From positions 26,865,352 through 26,929,351 of the forward strand of contig CANTUZ010000008.1 in assembly GCA_947846985.1 (NCBI GenBank): a stretch of DNA of 64,000 bases. The letters run 5' to 3'. Positions 12,794-24,706 of the stretch are shown in pieces. Within the stretch, counting starts at the first letter, position 1, and every line of letters starts with the position of its first letter. The DNA comes from Fratercula arctica (taxonomy: Eukaryota; Chordata; Aves; Charadriiformes; Alcidae). Below the pieces are notes generated by a model. That model saw only the letters and a program-made list of their open reading frames with translations. It was not told where the DNA came from and made no database searches. The translations under genes were made by a program, and so were the position numbers.

Positions 12794-15700
12794 GTATCCA
12801 AGGAAACTATGTCAAGCTCCTTCTGTGAGTAAGAAAAGAGAGTCACGCAGTAAGGGTCTTGTACTTGAATCATACATGAAATCATTCAGAACTATCACTC
12901 ATATAACAGCAGATATACATACAAGCACCTAGCTCACAGTTAAAAGATGATACAAATATGTTTCCCAAGCTTTTAAAATGGGGCTGGGAAGAATCAAACA
13001 TAATGGTCATTAGTAGAGGTGACAATTACGTAAAAAATATTGAGATGTTGCTTATTTCTTATATTGTGCATTTCAAAGTAGGTTTATCACGCATTTCAGA
13101 AACTAAAAATACAGAATTGTTCTAGTACACCCTTTACAACATGAGAATTTATGGCAAATGATGGAGCTGGCAAAGCTGGGGGCTCTCAGCGTACACACAC
13201 TGGATTATATCAAGATAGAAAAGATGTTTATTTCATTTGAAGGGGTTTTATTTAATGTGTTATGTTTGATGCAGCTACATAACAACTGAAAAAAATCTAA
13301 AATTCTAGAGCCTGTCAGTTTTATACTGATGCTGTATTTTATCACATTGCCAATCTGCAAGTATATCGTAATTGTCCAAATGACACTGCTGAACCTACCA
13401 TGTGACGCTATAACCTTGGCTTTTACATATGCTGCTGTCGATTCAGGAGTGAGGCAATTGAGTTGATCTGGCTTTTTATAAACTTCTTTAGTCCCCACAA
13501 TTTACTGTTACTCAGCAGTCAGTCCTGTAGGAAGTAATATTCTGGTGACTGAACCCATTTATCTATGAACCGTCCCCTGACAGACCTCATAATTTATATC
13601 CATAAGGTGTCCTTCAAAATGGATAAAGATTGATGGTTGAACAAGAACTGTACTTTAATAGCAATTGCATTACAAGCTTTTTCTTTAGGCAAATCCAGGC
13701 TCTGATCTCAATTAAGCAAAGGTTATCTAAAACTCCCTTAGCACAAACACCGTACGGATGCATGAGCTGCTACACTGAATCGTGACTTCAACATCAAGGG
13801 TAGAGTTAGACTGACACTGGTGGCTGAAAGCAGTCCATATACTGCATATCCTCATGTACAACCGAACCATTCACAGGCTGTTCTGCAGAAGGATTCTTCG
13901 TTTTCTATAATTTAATTGTGACTTTCACAGGATTTAAAAATGTGGATTTAAATCTACCAACTTAAGTTTGGTGAATGGTAAAATCTATGCACTTCTCTCA
14001 GATGAGCATTAATTTGGGGCAAATATGCTCCTAGTATACCACTGGAAGTTCAGAGTCAACAGTTTTGGAGGAGTTTCTTTTGCATAATTAATTTGGAATT
14101 ACGGCCATTTCACAGTAGTTAAGAAACAGTAAGTGTGATTTCAACTTCCCATTCTTTTCTTGGGTTCCCAACAATTCTTTGCTATGTTTGCAAAATGACA
14201 TGTCTACAAACACCTGTCCTCTAGCTAGATCTGCAAAATTATCAAGTTATCATTCTTATGTCCTGAAAGGTGTTTCATAATTAACACTAGAAGGTGTTTC
14301 TGCATAGTATCTAGTTATTTCCAGAGCCTGAATTACTGAAATACTTAAAAAATCCTTAATTTATTCTGAAAATTCAATATACAGGGAGTGATTCAGAGTG
14401 AATTATTTATAAAAAACACCTCTTCTTCTCTCTGCTGAGTATATGGGAAGACTGTGGAGCTTCCTTTCTCATTTTAGGTCCTTACAAGCGAAGGATTGTG
14501 AGAAATTCTCATTATTTCCAGTTTGTCAATGGGACAATCACCCACAAAGATGAAACAATTTGTTTAGTTGCATAAGGACTGTATAAGCAGAATTGATATA
14601 TGCCTGAAGATGTTCTTCCTCCAAAACCGTAATATTTATCTTTAGTGGGTATATACAGTGTTGTGCTCAGGAACGTCAGTGAAATGGATTGTCAAAGATC
14701 TGCCTTGTAAACATCAGCCTGAGGTGCTTGGGCTCCTTTCTATCTCATCATCTGAAGTATTAGGAATCTAGCTTTTCATCCACAAACAAGAAAATTTAGG
14801 CTGTAGCATACAAAAGTGATCATTCTTGAGAGCACTTCTTGTCTGTTTTGACTTTTTTATGCAATCTCTGGTAATAGTGTTCAGAAGAATGCCTTTTTCC
14901 AAGTCACAGGTAGCTGAGAATTTGCAACTTTTTCTCTCAGAATGGTATTCTCAACGGTTTAGCATAGCTTCAGACTGAGTTCTGAAAAATGGTCTTTTTG
15001 GAGCTATCCTGGAACATCCACCTAACAGGCCAGCAGCTACAAACCCACCTGATGGCAACACCACCAAGAAATATGCAGAATTATTTCTGCACTTACTCCA
15101 TTGATCCCCTATCATTTCTAGGTACTGTGACTTTCAGATGCTTCTAGGCAAAAAATTCAATGCAAAAATGCACTCTCGCAGAGGTGCGTGTGTTTCAGTC
15201 TTCACCATCCTGTCCTGATGTTCCTTTCTACCTCAAAAATTGTAGTCACGTGTGAAAACAGATGAGAGTAGAGCTCGCAGCCTGGATATGTCAGGCCACG
15301 CAGTAAAGAGGGTGATTGTCAGTTCTTGATTCCTCAGAACAAATGCTTTGCTGCTCACACAGATCTTGAGTTTGTAAGGTTTCAGAGTGATTCAAGTCCC
15401 CCTTTCTCAACAGCGTTTCATCATACGAGTGAAAAGACAATGTAACGTTAAGCAGGATTCACTGAAGCTGCTCTCTGCATGCACACTCTGCCATTCCGCT
15501 ACTGCAGCACTCCATCAGATAAGCAATTAAAAAGAGCCTCAAAATGTAATTTTATGTATTCCCTCAAGTGGGTATTGATAAACATCTACAATGCACAATA
15601 TCTTTTCTTCCTATTTCTGTATCAGCTGACATCTAAACAGGTTTGGGAAAGTGGAGCCTTGATGGCTTTACTGGTTTCAGGAAGAACTGTCCCACATGAA

Positions 15701-18423
15701 GCACAGCTTAACTGAGATGCACTCACTTTCATGGTCATCTGCAGAGAAGCAAACTGAATGTTAATGTAACTGATTATAGTGTATGCTTCACTTAAAAAAA
15801 TGGGGACAGGTCTCAGTTGGGAGAATTTAATTAAAGCAGTCTTCCAGCAAGATAATTATACACCGTTTTTTCCACTGGACCTTCCTAGTCCTTAAACTTC
15901 AGTTAATAATAGCACAATAATCAAAGACTTCTACATTTTTGGCCAACTAGCAACATGGTGAACCTGAACAGAATGTGCAAGTATGGCTTCTCTGACTGAT
16001 GCTCTCAAAACCTGAAATGAAGTTGACTGTTGGGAGTCATTCCTCATCTTATTGAAAATGAACTAGAATACTACCACCAGTAAAGGAAGAAAGGACATTG
16101 ACCTTTCACAGGGACAGATGTATTTTCTTCCATTCTCATGCAATATTCTAGGCTGGATATTACCTATCCATGCATTTTGGATGTGTAAAGTGAAATGGTT
16201 TGACATAATGGTAGGACTTAAAGCTTGTGTGATTTATTTCCATGTGCAATATTAGGGTTGCTTACTTTCTTACTTACTAGAGGATGACATTATCCACCTG
16301 TTAAAATTTAGATGTGCCAACACCCCACTTATACATTAAAATTTCACTAGTTTTTTTTTCAATTAGGAAAAAAAAAGGAAATTTATGTCTGTATGTACAT
16401 TAATACACTAAAAATTAGCACATTTTTGTGCATCAGATACCTTACGGAATTGGTTCCTAATTCATGAAGATGGTTTTGGGAAGGCATAACTACTCCAGTT
16501 TCCACAGAGATATATCTAATCTAATTTCACAAATGTGAAATCAGAAATATGTCTTACGAGAATAAATTCCATAATGCCCTTGTGCACAAGATAGTCATTG
16601 TCAGAATTATCTCCTATACCAGATGAAGAGCAATAACAAGACAGTGGTTTAAGACTTCCCTTTATCACACATGAAGATACACAAATTAGAATGGGCTGGA
16701 TCTCTAATAAATAAACCTTTGCTAGAGGCAACCAACTTTCAATCATCCATACAATCATAAGTTTTCATTTAAACTAAAAAACAACGTTGAAGCTCCTCAG
16801 GGAAGAGATTGCTTTTCTCTATGGCTGGGCTGCAAACTGTAATGATGCCACAGAAAAAAACCCACAATTTTTATTTTAGTATAGTCATTAATTACAATTT
16901 GAGAGAGAACACCCCACCATGTCAGTCCTGTCATCTCTCCAGATTCCTTGGATTCCCATTTTTCTGCCACTTTCTTTTAATAGCTTTCTCACCACCAACA
17001 ACAGTCACAGACCTCACCCTGTGGAACTACAGCCTCCTTCAACTTTTTATGGATGTTAGCAATCCTAAATGACATCTGGGGATAACCAAGGGCCACCATG
17101 TATTTGAGAGGAGAAAGCGAAAAATCAGAGAGGTCAGATTACTGCACTAACATGAAACTGTTTGCAAAAGCACAGAAATCACAGTAGGGTGTGGACTCAG
17201 CTCTGTGCCCTGCATTCAGCAGCCTGCCTTCTTTCTTCCTTTTCAATCAGATGCCACGTCTGCATCAGGAAATGGTGTTGAAATAATGTTCAGATATTTT
17301 ATGTGTCACAATGCAATGTTTCTTTTGAAACATACAATTTCCTTATCAAAAAGAATAAAAATCCTCACTCCTTTTTGGAAAGTATATTATAAAATCTTAT
17401 TTGACATACATTGTTCTATAAGCTAGCAATGACTGCTGCTTAAACTACCTTAAAAATAAAAAAAAAAAAAGTGCAATACCTGTTAGCCTTACATAAGTAG
17501 TATTTCTGCTCTTAGTGACACATGAAGGCACTGAAGGAAAAAAATGGTTTATTTTCAAGTTGTTCTCAGTTTTCTTTTCTTCCTGACATAATGAACCACG
17601 GCACATATTTTTACTAATAGGGGGCACAAGGTGTTTCTTAACAAAGGTGTTAGGTTTGGAATCCATTATCCCTCTCTTTCTATGCTGAGTTATGAAACTC
17701 TAGCTGTCACTGATCTGGGAATATGTAGCAGATATGTCAACAAAGTTTAACATGTTTCAAGGCTCCCCAGGAAATTCTACAGGTTCTTTCACCACAAATC
17801 ATGTCAGATACAAAAGACTGGAAATATGGGAAATTGCCTTTTTTGTTATCCACATTTTAAAATATATTTTATTTTATTTTATATTTATATTTTTTTTCTT
17901 TTTTGCATACATATATATAAACTCCAAGTTGACAACATGGGATTCAGGACTTCTCAAGCATCAGGATGAAACACCAGTAGATTCACTGCTACTTTGAACC
18001 ACATTTTTAAATAATCTTTATACTGGCATCTACAATTTAATGGACATAATCACTTAAGAACATAGGATAAATTTACACACGTAACTCCCTGAGATTTAAA
18101 AGTAGATTTGTAAAATCTGTGCTTTGCATCTTTCACTGATTACGTAAAATTTTTTTCCCATTAATTGTACCTGCAAATTGCAGGCAAAAATCAGAGATGA
18201 GTGTGACCTTGCAACAGGAGACTTAAAATGGGCCGTATGTATTCTAAGTGGAACCTATTAACAATTTTGTAAGGGCAAACAATCATCATCAACACTTTGC
18301 CAGGGGACTGTCTTAATAGGTATGCTATTAACATTAAAACAAATGTGAAGAACATTGTAAAAAATTATGTGGAAAAAACCTAAGCAGTACTCACGGATAT
18401 ACACACCATGTATAATATTAAAT
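12794..18423. other. AT-rich non-coding stretch, no gene seen
   Basis: About 5.6 kb with no open frame over 100 codons and no recognisable repeat family. There is a pyrimidine-rich patch at about 16905-17050, an A-run at 17457-17471, and a long T/A-rich patch at 17855-17925 with TATATATA. Nothing here supports an exon. Confidence 0.55.
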
Positions 18424-18518
18424 TATTAATAATAATAATGATAGTAGTAGTATTAGTAGTAGTAGTAGTAGTAGTAATAATAATAATAATAATGATGATG
18501 ATGATGATGATGATGATA
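18424..18518. repeat. compound trinucleotide microsatellite (TAA, TAG, TAA, TGA)
   Basis: Successive blocks share a 3-bp period but differ in unit. A TAA block is followed by TAG units (with one TAT interruption), another TAA block and then about nine TGA units. This looks like a single trinucleotide tract in which point mutations were amplified by slippage. It is likely to be length-variable in the population. Confidence 0.97.
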
Positions 18519-18976
18519 CAAAGAAAACCTTATAAAATATGCATTAACGGTTAAAACAGCTTTCAAATTTTTACTCATGGTCAGTAAAATGTAGCTGTCC
18601 GACAGGCAAGTAACTTCTTCCACCCTTTCACTCTGTAAAGAATAAATTATGTATTTCCTGAGGAGATTTTTCTCTCAGGTCAAAAATAGAGGAATGAGAG
18701 TTTGGGATTCCCTATTTTGGAACAGACACTCCAGAGCAGAGAGAATTTCATGAAAGGCAAAAGAGATATTAAAATACTGTAAAAGCATACTAGCTTAGGA
18801 CAGTGAAAAAACTCAGAGTTGGTCAGGACCATGCAGTTGCTGGGGGCTTGTAAAAATAATTTTGTTCTTGTAGATGAAGTAGGAGTATACTTATTCTTTC
18901 AACATAATTACCATCACTGTTTTTTTACTGTGGTCATTTTTCCTACCCATGTCATTGACACATGTAGGACATCAGT
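18519..18976. other. non-coding spacer between microsatellite and CR1
   Basis: AT-rich sequence without an open frame of note or a recognisable repeat. Confidence 0.5.
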
Positions 18977-19412
18977 AGAATCATAGAATCGCCTAGGTTG
19001 GAACGGACCTTTCAGATCATCTAGTCCAACCATCAACCTAACTCTGACAAAAACCATCACTAAACCGCATCTCTAAGCACTGTGTCTACCTGTCTTTTAA
19101 ATACCTCCAGGGATGGTGCCTCAACCACTTCCCTGGGCAGCCTGTTCCAAGGCTTAATAACCCTTTCAGTGTAAAAGTTTTTCCTAATATCCAGTCTAAA
19201 CCTCCCCTGGCGCAGCTTGAGGCCATTTCCTCTTGTCCTGTGGCCTGTTGCTTGGGAGAAGAGACCAACCCCCATCTCTCTACACCCTCCTTTCAGGTAG
19301 CTGTAGAGAGTGAGAAGGTCTCCCCTCAGCCTCCTTTTCTCCAGGCTAAACACCCCCAGCTCCCTCAGCTCCTCCTCATAAGACTTGTGCTCCAGACCCC
19401 TCACCAGCTTCA
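18977..19412 (-). mobile_element. CR1 3' fragment, minus strand
   Basis: Read on the minus strand, this is the last part of CR1 ORF2 plus the 3' end. On the plus strand it begins AGAATCATAGAATCGCC (the reversed CR1 terminus), followed by TCTAGTCCAACC. It breaks off within ORF2 near 19410. It is closely similar over its whole length to the copy at 37104-37582, with only scattered substitutions, so the two belong to one subfamily. That subfamily is distinct from the one at 9029-10411 and 21723-22336, whose 3' end differs. Confidence 0.95.
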
Positions 19413-19413
19413 T
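19060..19413 (-). pseudogene. CR1 ORF2 C-terminal remnant
   Basis: This minus-strand frame of 117 codons carries the conserved end of CR1 ORF2: [20 protein letters not shown], then a GLFSQ segment, [14 protein letters not shown] and [20 protein letters not shown], ending at a natural stop after RDAV. The frame is intact in this piece, which suggests a moderately young insertion, but the polymerase core is absent. The start methionine lies at the truncation boundary and is not a real initiation site. Confidence 0.93.
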
Positions 19414-19780
19414 AGAAACAAATGTATTTATCTTTACAACATCAGTTGTACTGTAAATCAGTTCATTTAAGTAATGAGCTATGCTTTGATAAACTCTGAT
19501 GAGTTTGTACGTTGCCTATGTCAGCCATTTTGATTTAGATAATTTTTCCAATGCTTTCATAACTCTCTTAGTCTCTTCCACTGCGAGACACACTGCCCAC
19601 AGCAATCTTACTGTTTGAGCCTGACAACAGCCCTGCCTACTTTTACAACTTGTCCACCTTCCTCACTCCAAAGAAACTTGTTCCATGTCGTACCAGCCCA
19701 TCACAACCCAGCTAGCAATTCAATAAAGTAGGTCTCCTTGTGCAGGTTTTTAAACCTGAGTGACCACCAAATACTGTGAA

Positions 19781-19875
19781 GAGTCGCAGAATAATTCAGG
19801 TGGGAAGAGGCCCTGGCAGGATATCTAGCTCAGCCCCTCACTTAAAACAAGGCCAGACAGATCAGCCACTGTACC
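19781..19875 (-). mobile_element. old CR1 3'-end remnant, minus strand
   Basis: Plus-strand sequence GTCGCAGAATAATTCAGG, then GGAAGAGGCCCTGGCAGGAT, ATCTAGCTCAGCCCC and AAAACAAGGCCAGACAGATCAG matches the general layout of a reversed CR1 3' end: an ACAGAATCATTCAGGTTGGAAGAG-like start, then a TCTAGTCCAACC-like block, then AAAGCAGGGCC. It is much more diverged than its neighbours, so it is an older insertion of a different subfamily. The boundaries are approximate. Confidence 0.7.
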
Positions 19876-20984
19876 AAGGGCAGAAAACAAACAGGCAAAA
19901 AGCCCTGCAGGACATAATAGACTAGTCTGAACTCACACAGAAAACCCATATACTTCCTGCCCTATTATATATCCAATTAAATGTAAGTGTCCGTGTATTG
20001 CTCTTTACTCCAAGAAATGTGAAAAGAGAGGCAATGAGACTACTTAGGAGCTATAAATTCATCTGCCCTTGCAGTATGTTTTCTCTCTTGACAGAAGTTA
20101 TTAGCTCCGTTTGTGGCTATACTATCTGCAGCCTCATGGCTTCTGCTCAGAGAGGGCCCAAACACAGATACCCCGAGTCCTATTGCTTTTTCTTTTCCCT
20201 GAACACTTTGTTAAAGAACAATGTGAAAAATGCAATTGCAGATGTTTAACCTATGGTAACGCTGCCTATCCCAAAGGCAAAGGGCTATTCTTATCTCTTG
20301 AGCAATCTCTTACCATCCCAACTCGGAAAAGTCCCACAGAAGTGCATCTGTGCCACTTTCCCATTCCCCTCCGAAACACATCCCTGCTCCTCATGGCAGA
20401 CCATCTCCCACACGGATTAGCTTCCCTTCCCCTCGAAGCGCACTCGCTGTAGCCATCCCTCCTCACTCGGAGCTCCACGGCCTTCTTAAAATTCACTCCA
20501 ATTGCTTTTAAGTGTGTTGTTATAAAAATACTACAGAAGTAAAATCCCCACTCTACAAAATTTTCAAGGCTTTTTTAAAAACCTTTTGAGGTGACTAACA
20601 TGCTGGCTTCACTACCAACAGAGAAAGTATCTGCTTGAAAATTACAGTTGAATTAAGCATACCCATTTTAGAAGCTATTTAAAAAAAAATTATCAGAAAT
20701 CACATCAGAAGGAACACTCAGGCTGTACCTTGCAACCTATTTCTCCTCATAGAGATTTCTCCTCACAGATCTCCTCACATTAGACTGAGACAACACCTGC
20801 ACAACTAGTTGTTTTTTTCCACCTTCCCGTTACCTGCTTTTCCCTCCGAACCACCCCTCAGGCACCACCAAGGCACTAACGCCTCACACCAGACAACTGC
20901 TCCCTGATGTTTCGAGTAGCATCTTTAGCCCAGCTCTTCTCAGGCACCTGCCGACTGTTCCCCATCGCCTTTGTGTGCCCACAG
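19876..20984. other. non-coding stretch between CR1 fragments
   Basis: Two overlapping plus-strand frames (19998-20249 and 20111-20452) and a minus-strand frame (20266-20496) have no recognisable similarity. Bases 20330-20500 and 20820-20984 are richer in GC and pyrimidines than the surroundings. They may belong to decayed repeats around the CR1 pieces, but I cannot identify them. Confidence 0.45.
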
Positions 20985-21105
20985 CCGTACTCGGTTCATG
21001 ATTTTCCCAGGGATCAAAGTGAAGTGGACCGCCCTGTAATTTCCCAGACTGCCCTTCTGCCTGTTTGTGAAGAAGGATGTGGGATTTGCCTTCCTCCAGT
21101 CAGCC
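20985..21105 (-). mobile_element. decayed internal CR1 ORF2 fragment, minus strand
   Basis: Translated on the minus strand, this gives DWRKAN, then a diverged FFTNRQKG, then LGNYRAVHFTLIPGKIM. That matches the order of the CR1 ORF2 segment before reverse transcriptase motif A (DW-KAN, PIFKK-KKEDPGNYRPVSLT, PGKIME). It is the same protein region as residues 25-60 of the copy at 9029 but much more diverged, with several altered positions. Together with the 3' remnants nearby it may come from one old, broken insertion. The ends are approximate. Confidence 0.7.
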
Positions 21106-21722
21106 CCGACCTGCTCCTTGCCTGCCGATGCTCATCTCCTCCTTGAACACAGACTGTAAGCCCGGAGGTCTCCCCTCTCCCTCCACAGGGTCACTGAGCA
21201 TCATAACCATGCTCTCCATGTTGGCTTTCTAATTGCTACCAATAAGTAGGTAATTTTATTTTTTCCTAAAGCCCTATCCTATGTTGTTGTTTAAGAAAAG
21301 ACAGAACAGACAATGGGATCCTTCAAATGGAAAATCTTATATTACTTATGATTGCCTGGATTTACCAAAGGTTTTGTCCTTACCCTACATTTTTTACTTC
21401 ATCCTCCAACACTGAAACTCCTTTAATGTTTTTATTTCAATTATATTAAGATAGTTCTTAGAGAAGTATGGGCTTTATTGCATTACTGCCATAAAAGTAA
21501 TAAAAACATTCACGTATTACCTGTTCTGGACAATCACACTTGGTATAAAATTGGCATTATTAGGTACATTATGAGGTAAATTATTTCCTTTTCCTTATTT
21601 TCTTATTTTCCCTTTTATGAATTACCTATCCATCTACAGGTTCAAGAGGTTTAAGAATGATAAATTCCTTGTAATCTACTGATCCAATAATCTCCAATGT
21701 AATCTATTTTAATTAAAAAATA
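21106..21722. other. AT-rich spacer, no gene seen
   Basis: The first 120 bases are GC-richer and could be further decayed CR1 that I cannot align. The rest is AT-rich with no open frame of note. Confidence 0.45.
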
Positions 21723-22336
21723 TAGAATCAGAGAATGGCAGAATGGTTCGGGTTAGAAAGGACCTTAAAGATCTTCTAGTTCCAGTCCCCCTGCCATGGG
21801 CAGGGACACCTCTCTCTAGAGCAGGCTGCTCACAGCCCCATCCAGCCTGGCCTTGAACACCTCCAGGGATGGGGCATCCACAACTTCCCTGGGCAACCTG
21901 CTCCAGTGCCTCACCACCCTCACAGTAAAGAATTTCTTCCTGATATCTAACCTAAATCTTCCCTCCTTCAGTTTAAAACTGTTACCCCTCGTCCTATCAC
22001 TACACTCCCTGATAAAGAGTCCCTCCCCATCCTTCCTGTAGGCCCCTTTACATACTGGAAGGCTGCTGTAAGGTCTCCCTGGAGCCTTCTCTTCTCCAGG
22101 CTGAACAACCCCAACTCTCTCAGCCTGTCTTCATAGCAGAGGTGCTCCAGCCCTCTGATCATCTTTGTGGCCCTCCTCTGGACCCGTTCCAACAGGTCCG
22201 TGTCCTTCTTGTGTTGAGGACTCCAGAGCTGGATGCAGTACTCCAGGTGGGGTCTCACGAGAGTGGAGTAGAGGGGGAGAATCACCTCCCTCAACGTACT
22301 GGACATGCTTCTTTTCATGCAGCCCAGGATGCGGTT
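21723..22336 (-). mobile_element. CR1 3' fragment, minus strand
   Basis: On the plus strand this starts with TAGAATCAGAGAATGG (reversed CR1 terminus) and ends at the 5' truncation near 22336, inside ORF2. Its 3' region matches that of the plus-strand copy at 9029-10411, including AACTAGATGATCTTTAAGG-type sequence and the block encoding [20 protein letters not shown]. It supplies the roughly 110 bp that the 9029 copy lacks. The truncation is followed at once by a 12-bp tandem repeat. Confidence 0.95.
21968..22318 (-). pseudogene. CR1 ORF2 C-terminal remnant
   Basis: This minus-strand frame of 116 codons carries [37 protein letters not shown] and [20 protein letters not shown], all typical of the part of CR1 ORF2 after the polymerase core. 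Near the end the frame shifts: the [11 protein letters not shown] and PREVVDAPSLEVF blocks follow in another frame over 21800-21975, so the natural stop is not reached in this frame. It is non-functional, and the first methionine is only the first one after the truncation. Confidence 0.93.
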
Positions 22337-22365
22337 TATTTATAAGTTTATTTATAAGTTTATTT
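22335..22365. repeat. 12-bp tandem repeat at CR1 truncation point
   Basis: TTTATTTATAAG occurs twice and is followed by TTTATTT. It abuts the 5' truncation of the CR1 copy. It may have arisen during integration, or the insertion may have landed in an existing AT repeat. Confidence 0.9.
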
Positions 22366-24508
22366 CTTTGCATTACTTAAAACCATATCAGCCAGATCAG
22401 CAATTAATTATAGGGTTATATGTCATTATGTCGTATTTGATATTTTCATAGTTATAAATTTCCTTTTTTTTTTTTTCTTTCTTTTACAGACCCACTCTTG
22501 CAATTGTTCTGCACCTCAAATTCCTACTGAAGCCATAGGGATTTTTGTTGGAGCTGGAGTCACAGCAGGATGTTTAAGGTTTGTTTGTTTGCCATCTCCT
22601 TGCCTGCTGCTAATGGCTGCAATTCTGTTAAAGCCTGGACAATAGAGGTCTGCAAATGTCTCCATATTGCACCAGAGCTTCGGTATCCTAAACCCAGCAT
22701 CTCCTGATCCTTGCACTGGGCAGGTCACCTCCCTGACGCAGCTCAGAGAAAACGACCAGGAAAACCCTTATCTGCTACACATCAGAGAAATGTGCTAGGG
22801 GAGGAAACAGGTCCTTCCCTGAACCCATGTCTATATACTGTAAAATTGAAGCAGATAAGCTAAACCTGTTTATGTGTTCCAACGAGTAATGTCCCTGAAG
22901 TGCTTAGGATCGAGTGATTTCAATATAGGAGCACTACAGTTTCTCTCTGAATTATTTGAGAATTAACCTCTCTGGTGCTACAATGTTTTTAACCCTTTCC
23001 GATGTACTGCAGGGATAGTAGAGTTGGTCTGCAGTGCTATTAAGGCCATATTATCATGGTTACCTATATTTAGCTCCCATCAAAACCAAAAAGCTCATGA
23101 AAGGGTTTTTAATTAAGTTGGAAATCTATTAGAAATTCCAGGTAAATGCTTGATTAGACATTGTGTTCCTTTGTGTTTATTACTCACAAAGAAGACCGAT
23201 ATTCTGTCTAAAGCACTTCAGTCCCAGGAGGAATGTTCCCACAACTCTTGCTTGTATCAGCACATGACACATATTGGAAAGGTATTGTTGAGGATAAAAT
23301 GAAATACTAGGGTTGTAAAAAGGTTTTAGCTCTTGCTAATGAGTACATTTATTTTTTTGCAATGACAGCAGATTAAGACTAGTGTGTTTAAATAACATTA
23401 AAACATCCATAATTTTTATAGACTTTGAATAGCAAAGACATCAGCAGGCACAAAAAAGTGAACATTTCAGAGACTGACTTGCAGGCTGTTCTTTTACAAA
23501 TCATCTGTCACAGGCTTATTTCCAGGTTGTGCCATCGATCAAAACTCAGAAGACTTGTTTGAACTAGTTATGGGGCTACAGGTAGGTACAGGAAGGCCGT
23601 CCTATCCCCCTACAGGTAAACAAGAACCTTTTGTTGACTTTGTAGAGCTGAGATTAAATTCTAATGCCCCTGTTAACAGTTATCTCAAGCTTTCTTAATC
23701 CTTCATGAACATTTGCACCTATTCTGAATGTGTATTTACTTGCACCATCAGCACATAAATATTTAGCTACCTAACTGTCGTCTTTCTTTTCCACTCAGTC
23801 TCATCAATTTTGAGAAAATTGCTTCCTGAAAGAATGCAAGTACAGGAAATAAGAACAAACATTTTTGTTTTAAATCTCTGTAAGCAGATACATTTATGCT
23901 AAATACTTTATGTTGTTTTGTTGCAACCCTTCTCCCTTAACCATTCCACATGTTTGTAGAAACAAAAGCTTGTTGTTTTGGAATAACGAAGAACTGAGAC
24001 ATTTTCAAAGTTTGTGTGAAACTCTGAATCAAACAAAACTTTTTCCATTTACTAATAGTCTCAGTAACAGTCTCAGTATATCCAAAGACAATTATTAGAC
24101 TAGGGAGGGGATAGATGTTGGGATTGGATGAACCTGAGATGCTGATGCTGCTGCTAATGAGGTGAAAGGTTTTTTTACTGAATTCTTAAACACGAGACTT
24201 CATGATTCAAAACAGTAAAAGCCTGGAAGCTGGTACACTGATTTTTCCTTACTCCACCCTGAGGGAGGAAGAAAATTATTATCTCCTACAAGAATAATGA
24301 GAAAAGAAGATTAGTATCTCTGTTCTGAGAGTCCTCAAGGAAGATTTTTCCTTCACACAGGACATCTTCATAAATGAACAAAGCACACAAAGATCTGGAT
24401 AAAAACAGCATGATACTCTTTTCCCCTCCACTTTCATCAGTCAGTGAAACTAATGAAGTTAGCAACTACATTTCCAAGTGCCTTTCCTTCTACTTTGTCC
24501 TTTTTCAG
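22366..24508. other. non-coding stretch with ancient-repeat-like motif
   Basis: A T/C tract at 22463-22488 ends in TTTTACAG, resembling a splice acceptor. It is followed at 22521-22577 by ATTCCTACTGAAGCCATAGG and a TTTTTGTTGGAGCTGGAGTC-like run. The latter recalls the dispersed 'CCCACTGAAGTCAATGGGAGTTTTG' sequence common in reptile and bird genomes, so an old repeat is a better explanation than an exon. The remaining bases show nothing recognisable. Confidence 0.4.
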
Positions 24509-24706
24509 ATGTGTATCTCCACTGATGGATCTACAAGGGCTGCCCTTAGCTGAGAAAGTCCTGATGGCTTGGGCTAAAGGCAAAGAGTATGAGATAATAA
24601 TAGTTCCAGCATTTCAGAGCAGGAATGTGGGAAAACATTTGCGTCCTTCTGATGAAACCATTGATTGGGGAATTGGGCTTCAGCCTTTGAGTATCAATCT
24701 ACCAGG
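24509..24706 (+). other. exon-like segment, 198 bases, unassigned
   Basis: A pyrimidine tract ending in CTTTTTCAG (to 24508) precedes the segment, and GTAAAT starts at 24707 after CCAGG, so both splice consensus signals are present. The 198 bases between them are open in one frame for 65 codons (through ...MDLQGLPLAEKVLMAWAKG... to ...LQPLSINLPG), and the length is a multiple of three. I do not recognise the peptide. An open frame of this length is common by chance, and no neighbouring exon was found. It may be a coding exon, a non-coding RNA exon or coincidence. Confidence 0.25.

Noticed and set aside
21853..22041. 62-codon frame almost identical to one at 10099-10287 on the other strand
   Set aside because: Both are antisense readings of the CR1 3' region; the repetition comes from the transposon, not from a gene family.
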